Origin: Zonotrichia leucophrys gambelii
Lineage: Eukaryota; Chordata; Aves; Passeriformes; Passerellidae
NCBI RefSeq assembly: GCF_028769735.1
Contig: NC_088178.1
Coordinates: 17,000,357-17,064,356, forward strand
Direction of reading: 5' to 3'
Length of the DNA stretch: 64,000 nucleotides
Shown here piece by piece: positions 1-10,600 of the stretch. The stretch's first letter is position 1, and every line of letters starts with the position of its first letter. Both the position numbers and the translations under genes were made by a program. A model generated the notes under the pieces. That model saw only the letters and a list, made by a program, of their open reading frames with translations, made no database searches and was not told the DNA's origin.

Positions 1-191
1 GTATCTAAGTGCTGATTCTCTGTACTGAAAAGTAAGCAAATTACTCAGTGTTTAAAATTACATCTAAAAGGTTTCTTATCTGGTCTAGGAGCTCTAGAAC
101 AAATTCACTTTTTCTATATAAAACCTTAAGTTTGTGGTTATGACTTTCCCCTGTCATATTCAAGTGAAAATATTAAAAATGTGCCAAGAGG

Positions 192-963
192 GATCTGGAT
201 AGGCTGGATTGATCAGCAGAGACCAAGAGTGTGAGGCTCAACAAAGAGAAATGCTGAGTCCTGCCCTTGGGTCACAGCAAAGCTCTGCAGTGCCACAGGC
301 TTGGGGCAGAGTGGCTGGAAACTGCCTGGCAGAGAGGGACTGGGGCTGCTGGTCAACTGCTGCTGGGTACGAGCCAGCACAGGCCAAGAAGGCCAGTGGC
401 ATCCTGGCTTATGTGAAAAGTAGCATGGCCAGCAGGACTGGGACAGGGATTGTCCCCCAGTCCTTGGCACTGGCGAGGTGCCTCGAGTGCTCTGTGTGTG
501 CTGGACCACTCAGTGCAGGAGGGACAGGGAGGTGCTGCAGGGTGTCCAGTGGAGGCTCTGGAAGGTAAGCCCCATGAGGAGCAGCTGAAGGAGCTGGGTT
601 TGTTTAGCCTGGAGAAGGGAGGCACTCAGGGGTGGCATTATCTCTCTGCAGCTCCCTGCAAGGAGGGTGTAACCAGGTGGGGTCAGGCTGGTCTCCCAAG
701 GAACAGGTGACAGGACAAGAGGACATAGTCTCAAGCTGTGCCAGGGGCAGTTCAGGTTGCACAATTGTAGGAATTTCTTCAGAGAAATGATTAGACATTG
801 CAATGGACTGCCCAGGGAGGTGGTGGAGTCACCATCCTAGGAGGTGTTTAAGAAAAGGCTGGACATTGCACTTGGTACCATGCTCTAGGTGACATAGTAG
901 TGTTTGGTCACAGGCTGGACTTGATCTCGGAGGTCTTTTCCAATATAATTGATTCTGTGAAAA
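192..963 (+). mobile_element. CR1 LINE, 3' portion (end of ORF2 region and 3' UTR)
   Basis: This is a 5'-truncated copy of a chicken-repeat-1 non-LTR retrotransposon in the plus direction. Landmarks read in order as in avian CR1 3' ends: CCTGCCCTTGGGTCACA near 262, GAGTGGCTGGAAACTGCC near 308, GGCCAGTGGCATCCTGGCTT near 390, TAGCATGGCCAGCAGGACTG near 420, CCTCGAGTGCT near 481, GAGGAGCAGCTGAAGGAGCTGG near 577, TGTTTAGCCTGGAGAAGG near 600, GACAAGAGGACATAGTCTCAAG near 715, CTGCCCAGGGAGGTGGTGGAG near 810, and GGACTTGATCTCGGAGGTCTTTTCC near 917. It closes at a degenerate GATTCTGTGA. The reverse transcriptase domain is absent and no long frame survives, so it is a dead-on-arrival insertion. An internal loss of roughly 60 bp against the usual CR1 order is apparent around 505-560. 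Divergence is moderate to high, so it is an old copy. The element type is secure; the subfamily is not assigned. Confidence 0.92.
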
Positions 964-1479
964 GACTGAATTGCATTGACAGTTATAGCATCTAATTTAG
1001 GTGTTAGCGCATATGAGTATTTGCAAGTTAGCTTTGCATGCATTGTTAAACAGTTAACTTGAAGCAGTTCCAACGGGAATCCATTTTCAGGAGGAAATAA
1101 TTTGCTGTTAAATGGCATTCTTACTGGCAAATCTTTCACTTCAGCATTTGCTAAAAACATTCGTAATTTTTTCTGTATGTGGTAAAATTCCCATGTGTTA
1201 GATTGTTATTCTGCATCTGTGTTCTTTGTTCTCTGCCAGCCACCTCTGTGAAGTTCCCTACATTATTGAAATCTCGTGTTAACATAGAGGAGTCTTTGTT
1301 AGTGTGTAAATACCTGTAGCACTTTAGGACTCTTAAGGAAATGGGGGTAATTTTACCTTTTACATATATGGAACAGAAGACTGCTTGTGGGGAATCAAGG
1401 CAGGTGCATTCTTGATGTTTTTAACACATCCTCATTTCTTTAAAACAAAAGGCAACATTTCTGCAGAAAGGAAATCTGT
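964..1479. other. AT-rich non-coding stretch, nothing recognised
   Basis: Unique-looking sequence directly downstream of the CR1 tail. No open frame of note, no tandem repeat and no transposon landmark was seen. Confidence 0.5.
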
Positions 1480-1900
1480 TTATACTGAACTGAGCGCCGC
1501 CCTCCTTTCAACACGGATGCTACAGCTTATGCTATAAAATAGTGCAGTGAAGGCTACTGTGTATGGCCCAAGTCCCCACTGCGTGGGTCAGCCTGCTTTT
1601 AGCACCACAGAGTGAAGCGCAGCCCCTGCCTGGCTGCAGGGGTGTGTGACACGGGTGCCAGCGTGCCGTGCAGGCTCAGGCGGCTGCACAGCAGTCGGTC
1701 CCCTCGGTGCCAGCCCCTGGCAGGGCTGATCAGCAGCGTTGTGCAGGGAAGTGACCCCTATCCGCCCTTCCTCTGTGCCCTCACTGCTCCCAGCTCCTGC
1801 CACGCAGCACCACGGGAGGGATGCGGAGCACGGGCAAAGCGCTGCCTTTCAAGGCTGAGGGGGGCAGCCATGAGGTGCAATGGAGCCCAAAAAGAGTATA
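1480..1900. other. Isolated GC-rich, CpG-containing islet
   Basis: Between AT-rich flanks, about 300 bp (densest 1590-1880) are GC-rich and hold about 15 CpG dinucleotides by eye (for example AAGCGC, GGCGGCT, CAGCGTT, TCCGCCC, CACGCAG, ATGCGGAG, AAGCGC), far above the CpG-depleted background. TATA-like strings lie on both sides (GCTATAAAATAG near 1530 and AGTATAAAATG near 1895). Short frames cross it on both strands, but none resembles a known protein. It could be a small orphan CpG island, a decayed GC-rich mobile element, or a promoter of a non-coding transcript. The sequence alone does not decide. Confidence 0.35.
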
Positions 1901-4282
1901 AAATGTAAGGGAATATGGTGAGAAAAAAAAACATTATCCTGGAAGTGGTTTCATATTAAAAGTTTTCCTTGTGCCCACCTTTGTGGAAATTATTTGCTGT
2001 TATGGCAAATAATTCTGCCATGGCAGAACAGATGGTTTCACTTAATGCTATATATTGTTTTTAACTAAGTGGTGCAGTGTCATCTGACTGACCTATATCA
2101 TTAATGCACAGTCAGTTGTTTCTTAAAAAATTCCCCACAATCCACTGTCTTTTTTGCAAGCTTATCAGAGGGACATAGAGGACCTTATTTTCTACATAGA
2201 AGCTTTCAATTTCAAGACTGAAAAAAAGTCATTCAATACTTTTATTTCAGACTTCTATGCAGTGCTCAGATTTCTTGATCTGACCCAGGTATCAGACTAT
2301 CACTCAAGTTGTCCTTGCACAAGAGGGATGGGATTAATTTACTTTGCAAAGAGAAATACAGCTCTGAGTGATGCAAGTGGACTCAGCAAAGGTGCATCTG
2401 GCACAAGAATAGACAAATATGGAAAGTCAAAATGTGTTTCTAGGAGAATGCACCTGTACCCTGAGCAGCCCTTGTGTGCAAGCACTTCTCTGCTGAATGA
2501 TTTTGCTCATAGCTGAAGTTGCCCCTACAACTCTGATGTTGCTTGTCCAGGGACTTGGATGTCACAGCTACAGGTTTCATTAGTTCTAGTGTTTGTTTGG
2601 TAAAATAACTGATTTACAATGTCCCTTACAAAGACATTAAACTTGTCAAACAACCAAACATAGACAATGAGGAGTAGTACAAATAGTCCTGTGCAGAAAT
2701 CTGGACTCTTTCTGTTAACTAATGAACTGGGACACTGTGCAGTCTAGACACATTTTTGAAACTGACCATGTTGGTAAATAGCTGGCAATCTCAGAGATAC
2801 CTAAGTGTTGTGAGAGTTGAACTTTATACCATCCCACCTGTCCTTTCCCATCCAGCCCTTTTAGGTGATTGCAGGTGTTCAGAGTCAGGCCTCTTCCCTC
2901 CCCATGCAGGGTTTGTGCTCTCTATGGGTGGGATGTGCTTTTTCACAATTGTGTGGGATTTAAGCCATCTGATATCTTTTATTCTGATTCAGAGGCTGAA
3001 CAAAGTAGCTGCATCAAAATGCCACAGTAGTAGACAAGTGTGCTGTGGGGCAGTTTAACTTCAGTCACACTGTTGGTTGCTTTGATGTTTGCTCTGGTCT
3101 GCATTATGCAGTCAGAAGCAGCTGAGAAATCTTACAGGCATGGTGAAAAATATGTTCCTCTGGTACTTAAAATAACTTCTACAAGTATTTGGTAAAATGG
3201 ACCTGACAGGATCTTTCTAATAACTCAGTCTCTGGGATGGTTTTCCAGATTCATCAGAATGACTGCCGAAAGCTGTGTGTTTGGGTTATACTCACTAAAC
3301 GTGACTATATGGCACACAGGACAGAGTTGGTGCTTTCCTCTCTTGCTGTCTGCAGTCGATTCAGCCTGTATGTTCCTCTCCTGTCACCATGGCCTCTGCT
3401 TTTGATTTGGAACAGAGGAACCCTTCACTCCCTTCAACTGTGATGTGCCTTTTACCCTGGGAAGCCAAATGCTTTGCTCCACAGGTGTGCTGCTGTGTAT
3501 GACAGTATGGTCACAAGTGGTGAATAATGGCAACACAGGTAGCAAGGGAATTTTTTTGAAAAGCGGGGTAAGTGCAGTAGTTGTGTAGTTGCCCTCCAAG
3601 CCTCTTGCATGGGTTGTTGCAGCTGTCAGAGCAGGGTGGCTGTTTGCTGTGCTAGAGGAACTTGTTGCTAACTCAGACTCTTCTTCCTAAACTTTGCAGT
3701 TTTTCTTCCCTTCCTTCCTTCCCCCAGCTCACTCAAATGGAGGAAAGAGTAAGTTTTGTATATCTTATAGCTTCCAAGGCTAACAAATTTGGATTTGAGG
3801 AAAAAGCTTTAATAGAAATATGAATCATCATCTGATGTGAAAGTGTTCAAACTATCCAAGTATATGTGCTTATCTGTGTTTCAATACACCTCTTTTACAG
3901 GAAATGTGTTTCAGTTGCCCAAGTGGTATCCAATTAGTATACTCTGCAACACCTCTGCCTGTTGTATATTTTCCTTCAAGTGCCCCAATTCAGGTATTAT
4001 TAATGATAATAAAAAACCTACTTAGGATTAGAATACTGAAGTAGTTGGGTGTCTACTCTTACTTGAAAATCACGTATGTTGTGAAGAGGCTTGGCTCTCA
4101 GTCAAGCTTTCACAGTGATTACGTCTATTTCACAGTAATTTTTTTCTCCTGTGCAGGCTGGAACAACATGGTGAGGGGTAGCTTTGCTGATTATTATAGT
4201 CAATCAAGTAAATAAAGTTGGTATACACATTTCTGTGAGTTAGCAGCCATATAACTTGTTTTACAATTCTAGGAGAGCAATT
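1901..4282. other. Non-coding single-copy stretch
   Basis: AT-leaning DNA with only short chance frames (the longest about 120 codons at 2154-2516, no recognisable domain). A pyrimidine run with CCTT units lies at about 3706-3725 followed by CAG-type sequence, but no exon is supported after it. No transposon landmark was recognised. Confidence 0.5.
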
Positions 4283-4285
4283 GTG

Positions 4286-4316
<31 letters not shown>
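4283..4316. repeat. (TA)n tract followed by poly-T
   Basis: Alternating TA for about 15 bp runs directly into 16 T residues. This is a simple-sequence tract. A minus-strand poly-A could mark the tail of a retrocopy, but no target duplication or element body was seen beside it. Confidence 0.85.
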
Positions 4317-5674
4317 GTATCAACAATAACAACATCCAGTAGCTCTAATATGCATACTGTGATGTCAGCATTTTTGTTATTTAGGAATTTGTACCTCACC
4401 TGAGTTACAGCTTAGCTTGCAGACCCTCAGCAGGAAGTATAACACTTTAATTATTTAATCAACACTAAATTGTACTTTCCCGCTAGTGCTATTGCATTTT
4501 ATTATTTTAAAATAAAATGTCATGCTTTTCAGAAGCAACTTTCCTTTCATTGCACACCTACTAGTCCTCTTTCTAGTAACTGTAGTCCAGCAATGCTCCT
4601 TTCTAGTGTCTGTACACCCATAAAATTCAATACCAAGGTTTGCTATTCTGTGCGGAGAAAGGATTTCACGTTTTGGTCATGTTGGTCTTAAGCTACTGAG
4701 TGTTGAGATTATTTCTAGTTCAGGACCCTTATGTGGCAATGTGACAGCACTGGAGCCAGTGGCTCTGCAGCTGTGCTCTCACACTGCCCGTGCTTGCTCT
4801 GCCTGTGTCCTCTGCAGGTGTCAGCAGTGTCACCTGTGCCACTGGAACCAGCGCCTCCAGCAGCGAGGGTGCTGAGAGCAGGGACTGTGTCTTTCCCTCC
4901 CATTCCTCTAACATTCCTCTCTTTGTATTTTAGCTTTGAAAGTCTGCATGAGAAAACTTGTAAAATACCAATGATCCTCTCTGAGCAGGGAGGGCTCTCT
5001 CAACCTGCAGGTTTCGCTTCTTGAAAACACGGGTGAAATAATCCAGTTCCCGCTGCAAGCCCATCAGAACAGAGGACTGACATTTTCTGTTGCAATGGCA
5101 GTAAAGGAATTACTTTAGCACTACCAGTGATGATTTTTCTTATGTATTATTATTTTAATTATTTTCTTCAAAGTTTTTGGGAGAGATTTTTTTCCCAAGT
5201 TAATGTTTTCTTGTTCCCAAGGCCAAGTGGGAGAGCAGTCTAGTAATAATTACCCTGGCCTTTTTGTACTGGTAGTTACTGTTTCTGGGGAAATTTTCTT
5301 CTGGAAGATTTAGTTCCTGCTCACACTCTTTCATCAAATAATGCAGATAACCCTACCCCTATGTAGCTGAGAAGCAATTCTTAAGATAGCAGTAGTTTTC
5401 TACAAATCAATGTCAAGTGGTTTGGTGTTTATTTTGGTTTTTTGAACTTATGGTCCTGTGTGATTTTATCAGGTGGAATATGAGGGCCAGCAGCATTTGT
5501 GCAATGAGATGTTGTCAGACATACCTACAAAAATGTAAATTAAAGGTGCTTTCCTTAAGTTTTCTCCTTTTTAAAAGCAGTTTGCCATTTACATATTTTT
5601 GTTGTGTGAAAATTTGCATTTTTAGTATCTTATAATGCAGCATAAAATATTAGTGTTATTCAGGAGTCTGAAAC
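4317..5674. other. Non-coding stretch with a small GC-rich patch
   Basis: Mostly AT-rich. At 4735-4890 the sequence turns GC-rich (GGAGCCAGTGGCTCTGCAG and following), with overlapping short frames on both strands. That is typical of GC-rich non-coding DNA and not of an exon. No repeat family was recognised. Confidence 0.45.
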
Positions 5675-5762
5675 ATCACTATAGTGAGACTTGCATGAAC
5701 TAAGTATGTCACATGTAATCTGGGAATTAATTTACAAACCTAGTTCATGTCATTATAGTGAT
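5675..5762. repeat. Imperfect inverted repeat, 88-nt hairpin
   Basis: The left arm (5675-5702) and right arm (5741-5762) pair over 22 positions: ATCACTATAGTGA plus CATGAACTA on the left with TAGTTCATG plus TCATTATAGTGAT on the right. There is one G-U wobble, and a 6-nt bulge GACTTG (5688-5693) on the left arm. The intervening loop is 38 nt. The overall size and single large bulge resemble a small MITE remnant or a microRNA-precursor-like fold. No known mature microRNA was recognised in it. CACTATAGTG in the left arm is itself a perfect palindrome. Confidence 0.6.
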
Positions 5763-7329
5763 ATGGGAACCTTGCAGTTGTTTGTAAGAGAAAAAGGTAG
5801 ATTATCAGAGGTATAGAAAAGCCAAGTATTTTCTAATTACTTCTCTAGTTAAGGGAAAAAACCCCTTCTTGAGCTGCCCCCAAAGGAGTTCTCTAGTTTA
5901 AGCCAGTAATTGCAATTAAGAACATCAACTAAAAGAATGATATAATGCTGCTCCATTTTGCTATTAAAAGCTTAAACTTTTGCTCCATTAAAATTGAAAG
6001 TGAGGGAGAAAATCTAAAAAGGATTTAATTAACTAGTAAACTTGAGTGTTTATCAGCTGTAAAAATGATTTGATTTCTGTAGCAATAGGATACAAATCAA
6101 CTTGGAGATTTTAAAGATCAAAGTAAGAATAATTGCAAAAACACTGATTGACTATTTATTTATTTCTATTTTTAAATGAACTTTTAAAGCTCAGTATTTC
6201 AGGATATTTTTCCCCACTTACTATGGGTTATTGGGATTTGGTGTTTAACTTTGCATTTATTCTATAAACTGTAAATTAAAAGGCAAAATAATATTTGTGA
6301 CCCTTAATAAAGCCTCAGTGGTAGAAAATTGCTCTTGGATATATCTGCTGTGTCAAGGGACTGTAACCAGCAGATTTCTGCCTTCTGTTCATGTTTGGGC
6401 TCAACTGTAACTGAAATAATTCCAGTTAAGGAGTTATTAAATCAGCAACAGTGAATTGAGTGGTGTGAGCTGTGAAGGGTCACGGTGTAACAGGCTGCAT
6501 CCCACCAGCTGCAGAGACTCCAGCCTGAAGAGTGCACAGAGCCTTTCTTTTCCCTTCCCCTTGGTCTCCAGGCTGGGACAGCTTCCCTTCTGCTCTCTAC
6601 AGCTGGCTTGCAGGATGGCAGCAAGGGAAGGCATGCAGGGTGGTGAGCTGTATGGGGTGGGGATCAAGAGACAATTGATGGAGTTGTGCAGAAAATTGCC
6701 TTGCAGTTTGTTGGGGCTGGTTTCCAGAGAGATACAGCAGTGGGTGGCATTCCGTGGAGCAAGGGATTTGACAAACTCAGGGCAGGATGAGCAGACGTCA
6801 CTGAGACTCTGCCCATGTTAGCAAGCATTAGACTTAAACTTGTGTCAGGTGTTTGAAAATGAGTCCTTACACATTGCAGTGTGGTTTTAAAATGTTCTTC
6901 CTTGTTTTGGAATTTAGCTCACAAGTGACAAGTCACTCTCTGAGGGAAGCAGAAAGCAAAAAGTATTTGTTCTGTGTTAGATTGTGGGAATTCATGCTCT
7001 TTTCCTTTTGAACAGCCCTGTCTTCAGCCTAGCTTCAAGTGATTGCATTGAGGTGCTGGCAAGCCGTGCTCAAGTGAGAAACAAAGAATTATGGCTGTAT
7101 AATAAATTGCAAGGGCACCCTGGGAAAACATGTGGCCAGGGATTGTAGATATCAAACACTTACCCACAAGGTTTGTTGTGCTAAGCCCAGGTGTCTCCTC
7201 CTTGGTTTTGCCCTGAGGTACTATGAGGTAGCAGCAGTCTGGTGCTAGGGTTGAGTAGGATGGAGAGGACTGAGAAGGGCTGTAGCAGATAATCTCTCAG
7301 GGTTCTCTCAACTCTTCACATCTATTGTT
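5763..7329. other. Non-coding AT-rich stretch
   Basis: Long AT-rich run (5900-6450) followed by a mixed segment with short overlapping frames at 6437-6821, none resembling a protein. No mobile element landmark before the CR1 fragment. Confidence 0.5.
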
Positions 7330-7685
7330 TTGGGTCTGCTTAGCCCGGAGAAAAAGAGGCTCCGGAGGGAACTTAGTGCACTCTCTAATTACCTGAAAGG
7401 ACAGTAATTAGAGAGAGCAGTAGGTCAGTCTGTTCTCCCAAGTGACAAGAGGAGACAGCCTCAAATTGCTCCAGGGGACATTTAGAATGGACTTTACTTA
7501 AGATTCCTTCACTGAAAGGGTTGAACAGCATTATGACAGGCTGCCTAGGAAAGTGGTAGAATTATCATCCCTAGAAGTACTAAAAAAATGTAGATGTGGC
7601 CCTTAGAAATATGGTTTAGGGGTGGATTTGGCAGTGCTTGGACTTCATCATAGAGGTCTTTTCCAGCCTTGATGATTCTATGATC
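7330..7685 (+). mobile_element. CR1 LINE 3' end
   Basis: A 5'-truncated CR1 tail in the plus direction. Landmarks: GCTTAGCCCGGAGAAAAAGAGG near 7340, TAATTACCTGAAAGGA near 7386, GACAAGAGGAGACAGCCTCAA near 7445, AAAGGGTTGAACAGCATTATGACAGGCTGCC near 7515, AATGTAGATGTGGCCCTTAG near 7588, ATATGGTTTAGGGG near 7608, CATAGAGGTCTTTTCCAGCC near 7648, and the terminal GATGATTCTATGATC, which is the classic CR1 ATTCTATGA terminus. It represents only the last roughly 350 bp of the element and has no coding capacity. A 12-bp perfect stem sits inside (see separate entry). The orientation matches the first CR1 copy, but they are separate insertions: the first copy is longer and differs in sequence. Confidence 0.93.
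7381..7415 (+). other. Perfect 12-bp stem within the CR1 3' UTR
   Basis: CTCTCTAATTAC (7381-7392) is the exact reverse complement of GTAATTAGAGAG (7404-7415), with an 11-nt loop containing CTGAAAGG. CR1 3' UTRs are commonly able to fold around the CTACCTGAAAGGAGG segment. Here the stem is longer than the roughly 7 bp I recall for the common avian version, and its arm sequence is changed on both sides in a way that keeps pairing. Confidence 0.7.
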
Positions 7686-10600
7686 TTACAGTCATTCTGT
7701 TCCTCTTGAGACCAGTTTCTATTATTACAGCTTATCTGATATCCTGTCCCTTGAATTACAATATTGTCTTGATTCTGTTGTATGTTGCAAACATACATGT
7801 TTGGGCCATTAGTTAAATCAGCTACTACAGTTTCTGCTCCAGAGGTGTGTTGCTGTTTATGAATTATTCAGTTTCTCTTACCATTCATGACTTTGGTGGA
7901 ATCATTTGACTGAAGTACGGCTCCATTAATCTTTCTCTCTACTATTTATATGTAATAATTAGTTTAAAAATTCACTCATTATGATATGTGCATTAGGTAT
8001 AACTTCTAGTTACTCCTGGAGCAGCAGCTGTAGTGGGAATACTAATCAAAAGGCATGGTCACAACAGTTCTGCTGCTATTACTGTGTTCTGTGTATGGAT
8101 GGAGCAATGGATGCAGCAATTTAACTACACAGGCTTCTTCACAGGTTTTTAGGGAAGTATTAAAGAGATTCCGAAACTTTCATTGATTTAACTCTCACAC
8201 TTCCATGCATGATTTCTTTGATTTACAGATTAGGTAAGTGCATCTGGATCAAGTGGGATAAGTAGCTTTTTGAAATATGTTAAAAGATAAGATTTTTCTA
8301 AATATCACGAAGTCCTTGAGTAGCTGTTCTTTTTATACTTATGCAAAATCTCTGTATTCCTTTATTTCTTGTTCACAGAAGAAGAAGGACAAAGCTTCCA
8401 AACTGTGGTGGCTAAAATTATATGTCACCACAGTTAATACAGCTCAGTAAAAGAAAGAGGATTTAAAGATGCTGAGTGCTTCATTTTGTGCCACTAAAAT
8501 CCAGGAGAACCAATAAGTTTTCTCTCATGTTAATGAAGAATGATTTTTGCTTATTTTTATGCATATAGGTTTGAAAGCTTCATTTTAGGTGCTTAAATTA
8601 AGAAGACTGTCCTTTGATGATTAGACTTTTTCACAAAAATAAATGGAACAAAGTATTTGCCCTCCTTTAGTACCTTAAGTCCATGTGTACCCTAAGGATT
8701 AATCTCTTTAATTTAGATTATTTGTCCTGAATGAGAAATAGCCTGAAGGTTACTGGGCTCTGTATAACTACCACACAGAATTGGTTATAAACATTATTAC
8801 TGCAGTTCTGTGCAGCCCAGGTGGAAAGGACAGGGATTACTATTAAACATTTTTATAGTGCAACATATGTACAAGCAAGCAGGTGAACACAGAGGAGACA
8901 GAATAGGACAAAAGATGAGGAAAACAAGGATCTAAAGATATCACTGGTGAGAAGGGGTGGCTAAGGAAGAGTTTAATCCAGGAGGATGGGGAGGGCAGGA
9001 AGGCCCACAGAGGGGGAGATGCAGGGGAGTATAGGAAGTGTTTTGATGCTGTGCTAGGTCTCTGCTCTATGAACTGTGATGGGGGTCTCTCAACAAGCAT
9101 GCAGTGAACAAATCCATTTGCTTTAATTTTCATATCCTGTTCATTCTGCGACTATACACAAACAACTGTATTTACACTGAATTTTTCAGTGAATGCTTTA
9201 CTGTTTGCTGGCCTTTGCTTCCCCTTCCTTAACCTCCAGTGCAGTAAAGTACAGCTGCCATTGCCATGTTAAAAAACCAAAACAATTGATCATAATATTT
9301 TTTCCAAAACTATTCTTCCCTTTCAAAATACATATTTTTGATTAATATTTTTGTGCATGTAGATAAAGTATTATAAAGTATTTGAGCCACTTTGGTAAAG
9401 TAGCTTGTGGCATGTAAGCCTGGTGAAGAGGCAAGGACAAGAGCAGCTAACTTTTTACATCATTAGCCTTTTCTGAGATGTGATAACAATGAAAAAATAA
9501 TCAGCATTTTAATAGGATTAAAATCAGAAGCTGAAGATCATTTGTAAGACTAGTTTTGGAATCAGAGTTGACTAAGTATTTTTAAGGCTGGAATTGTTGC
9601 GCAGAGAAATTTGTGTCAGTACTGCACATTGACCAAAAGAGAGCAACATAGGCACACTGTATGTGCTGCAGGCAAGGGGCCATTTTACACTGTAGGCAGG
9701 AACATCTTGTCCTCTGTTTTAGTCTGTTTTACCTGCCTCTGAATGTGATGAATGCGGTGCAATTATTATTTAGGTTTATAGTTATCGATGATGTATGTTT
9801 TATAGATCATATTTTTGTCTTTCAAATGTTTATGTACAATATGTTTCCTCATTCATTATGACTGCATTTAGGATACATGCTTAGACATTTACTGAAACAT
9901 TGCTGCTTTTCTTTCCTTCTAGAAACTTTTTTCAACAACACAATTAGTATTCATTAATTTTTTTTGGCTAAAGGCATTAAAATGTGCTTAACATTTTTAG
10001 TTTTATTAAATGCTTTGGCATGGGATCAGCTATGTATTTGATTGACTTGGAAAAAAATCACTTTTAGGCCTAGAAATGAGCTAGTTTTTTGCATTAATAT
10101 TTGTCACCATCCTGAGTATGTAGACTACTTTATTTAATATTCAGATTCATCTTGCTAAATAATCCTTCTAGCCCCAAAGCTAATAAATTCCCTCAGAAAT
10201 ACTTTAGGTAAGCATTTGGAAGTTCCTTGAAGTCCCTTTCCTACTATTATGTCCATCTTTAGTTAGCAGCTGTGAATTTTTTAAAGCAAAACTGAAGAGA
10301 AATGATCCTCAAAATAAAAGAACAAGGACATAGTAATGCACAAGGTTCTTTTTGGAAGCCCTTGCCTGGAGTGTCCAAAACCTCCCTGTGTCATTTCTCA
10401 TAACTTGGATTTGGGGGTTGGTTGTTTACATTGTCTGTATATTTGTGCACCCTGTGGCCCTTGGCTGACATCAAGGTGTTGGGGTGTGACCTTGTTTAGA
10501 GCAGTGCTAGAACTGGTGATCTTTGTAGGCTGAAACAAGGGGAGATCTTACTGCAGTTGGAAAAGGATACATGAGCAACAAATCTGTCCTGTACCAGGCG

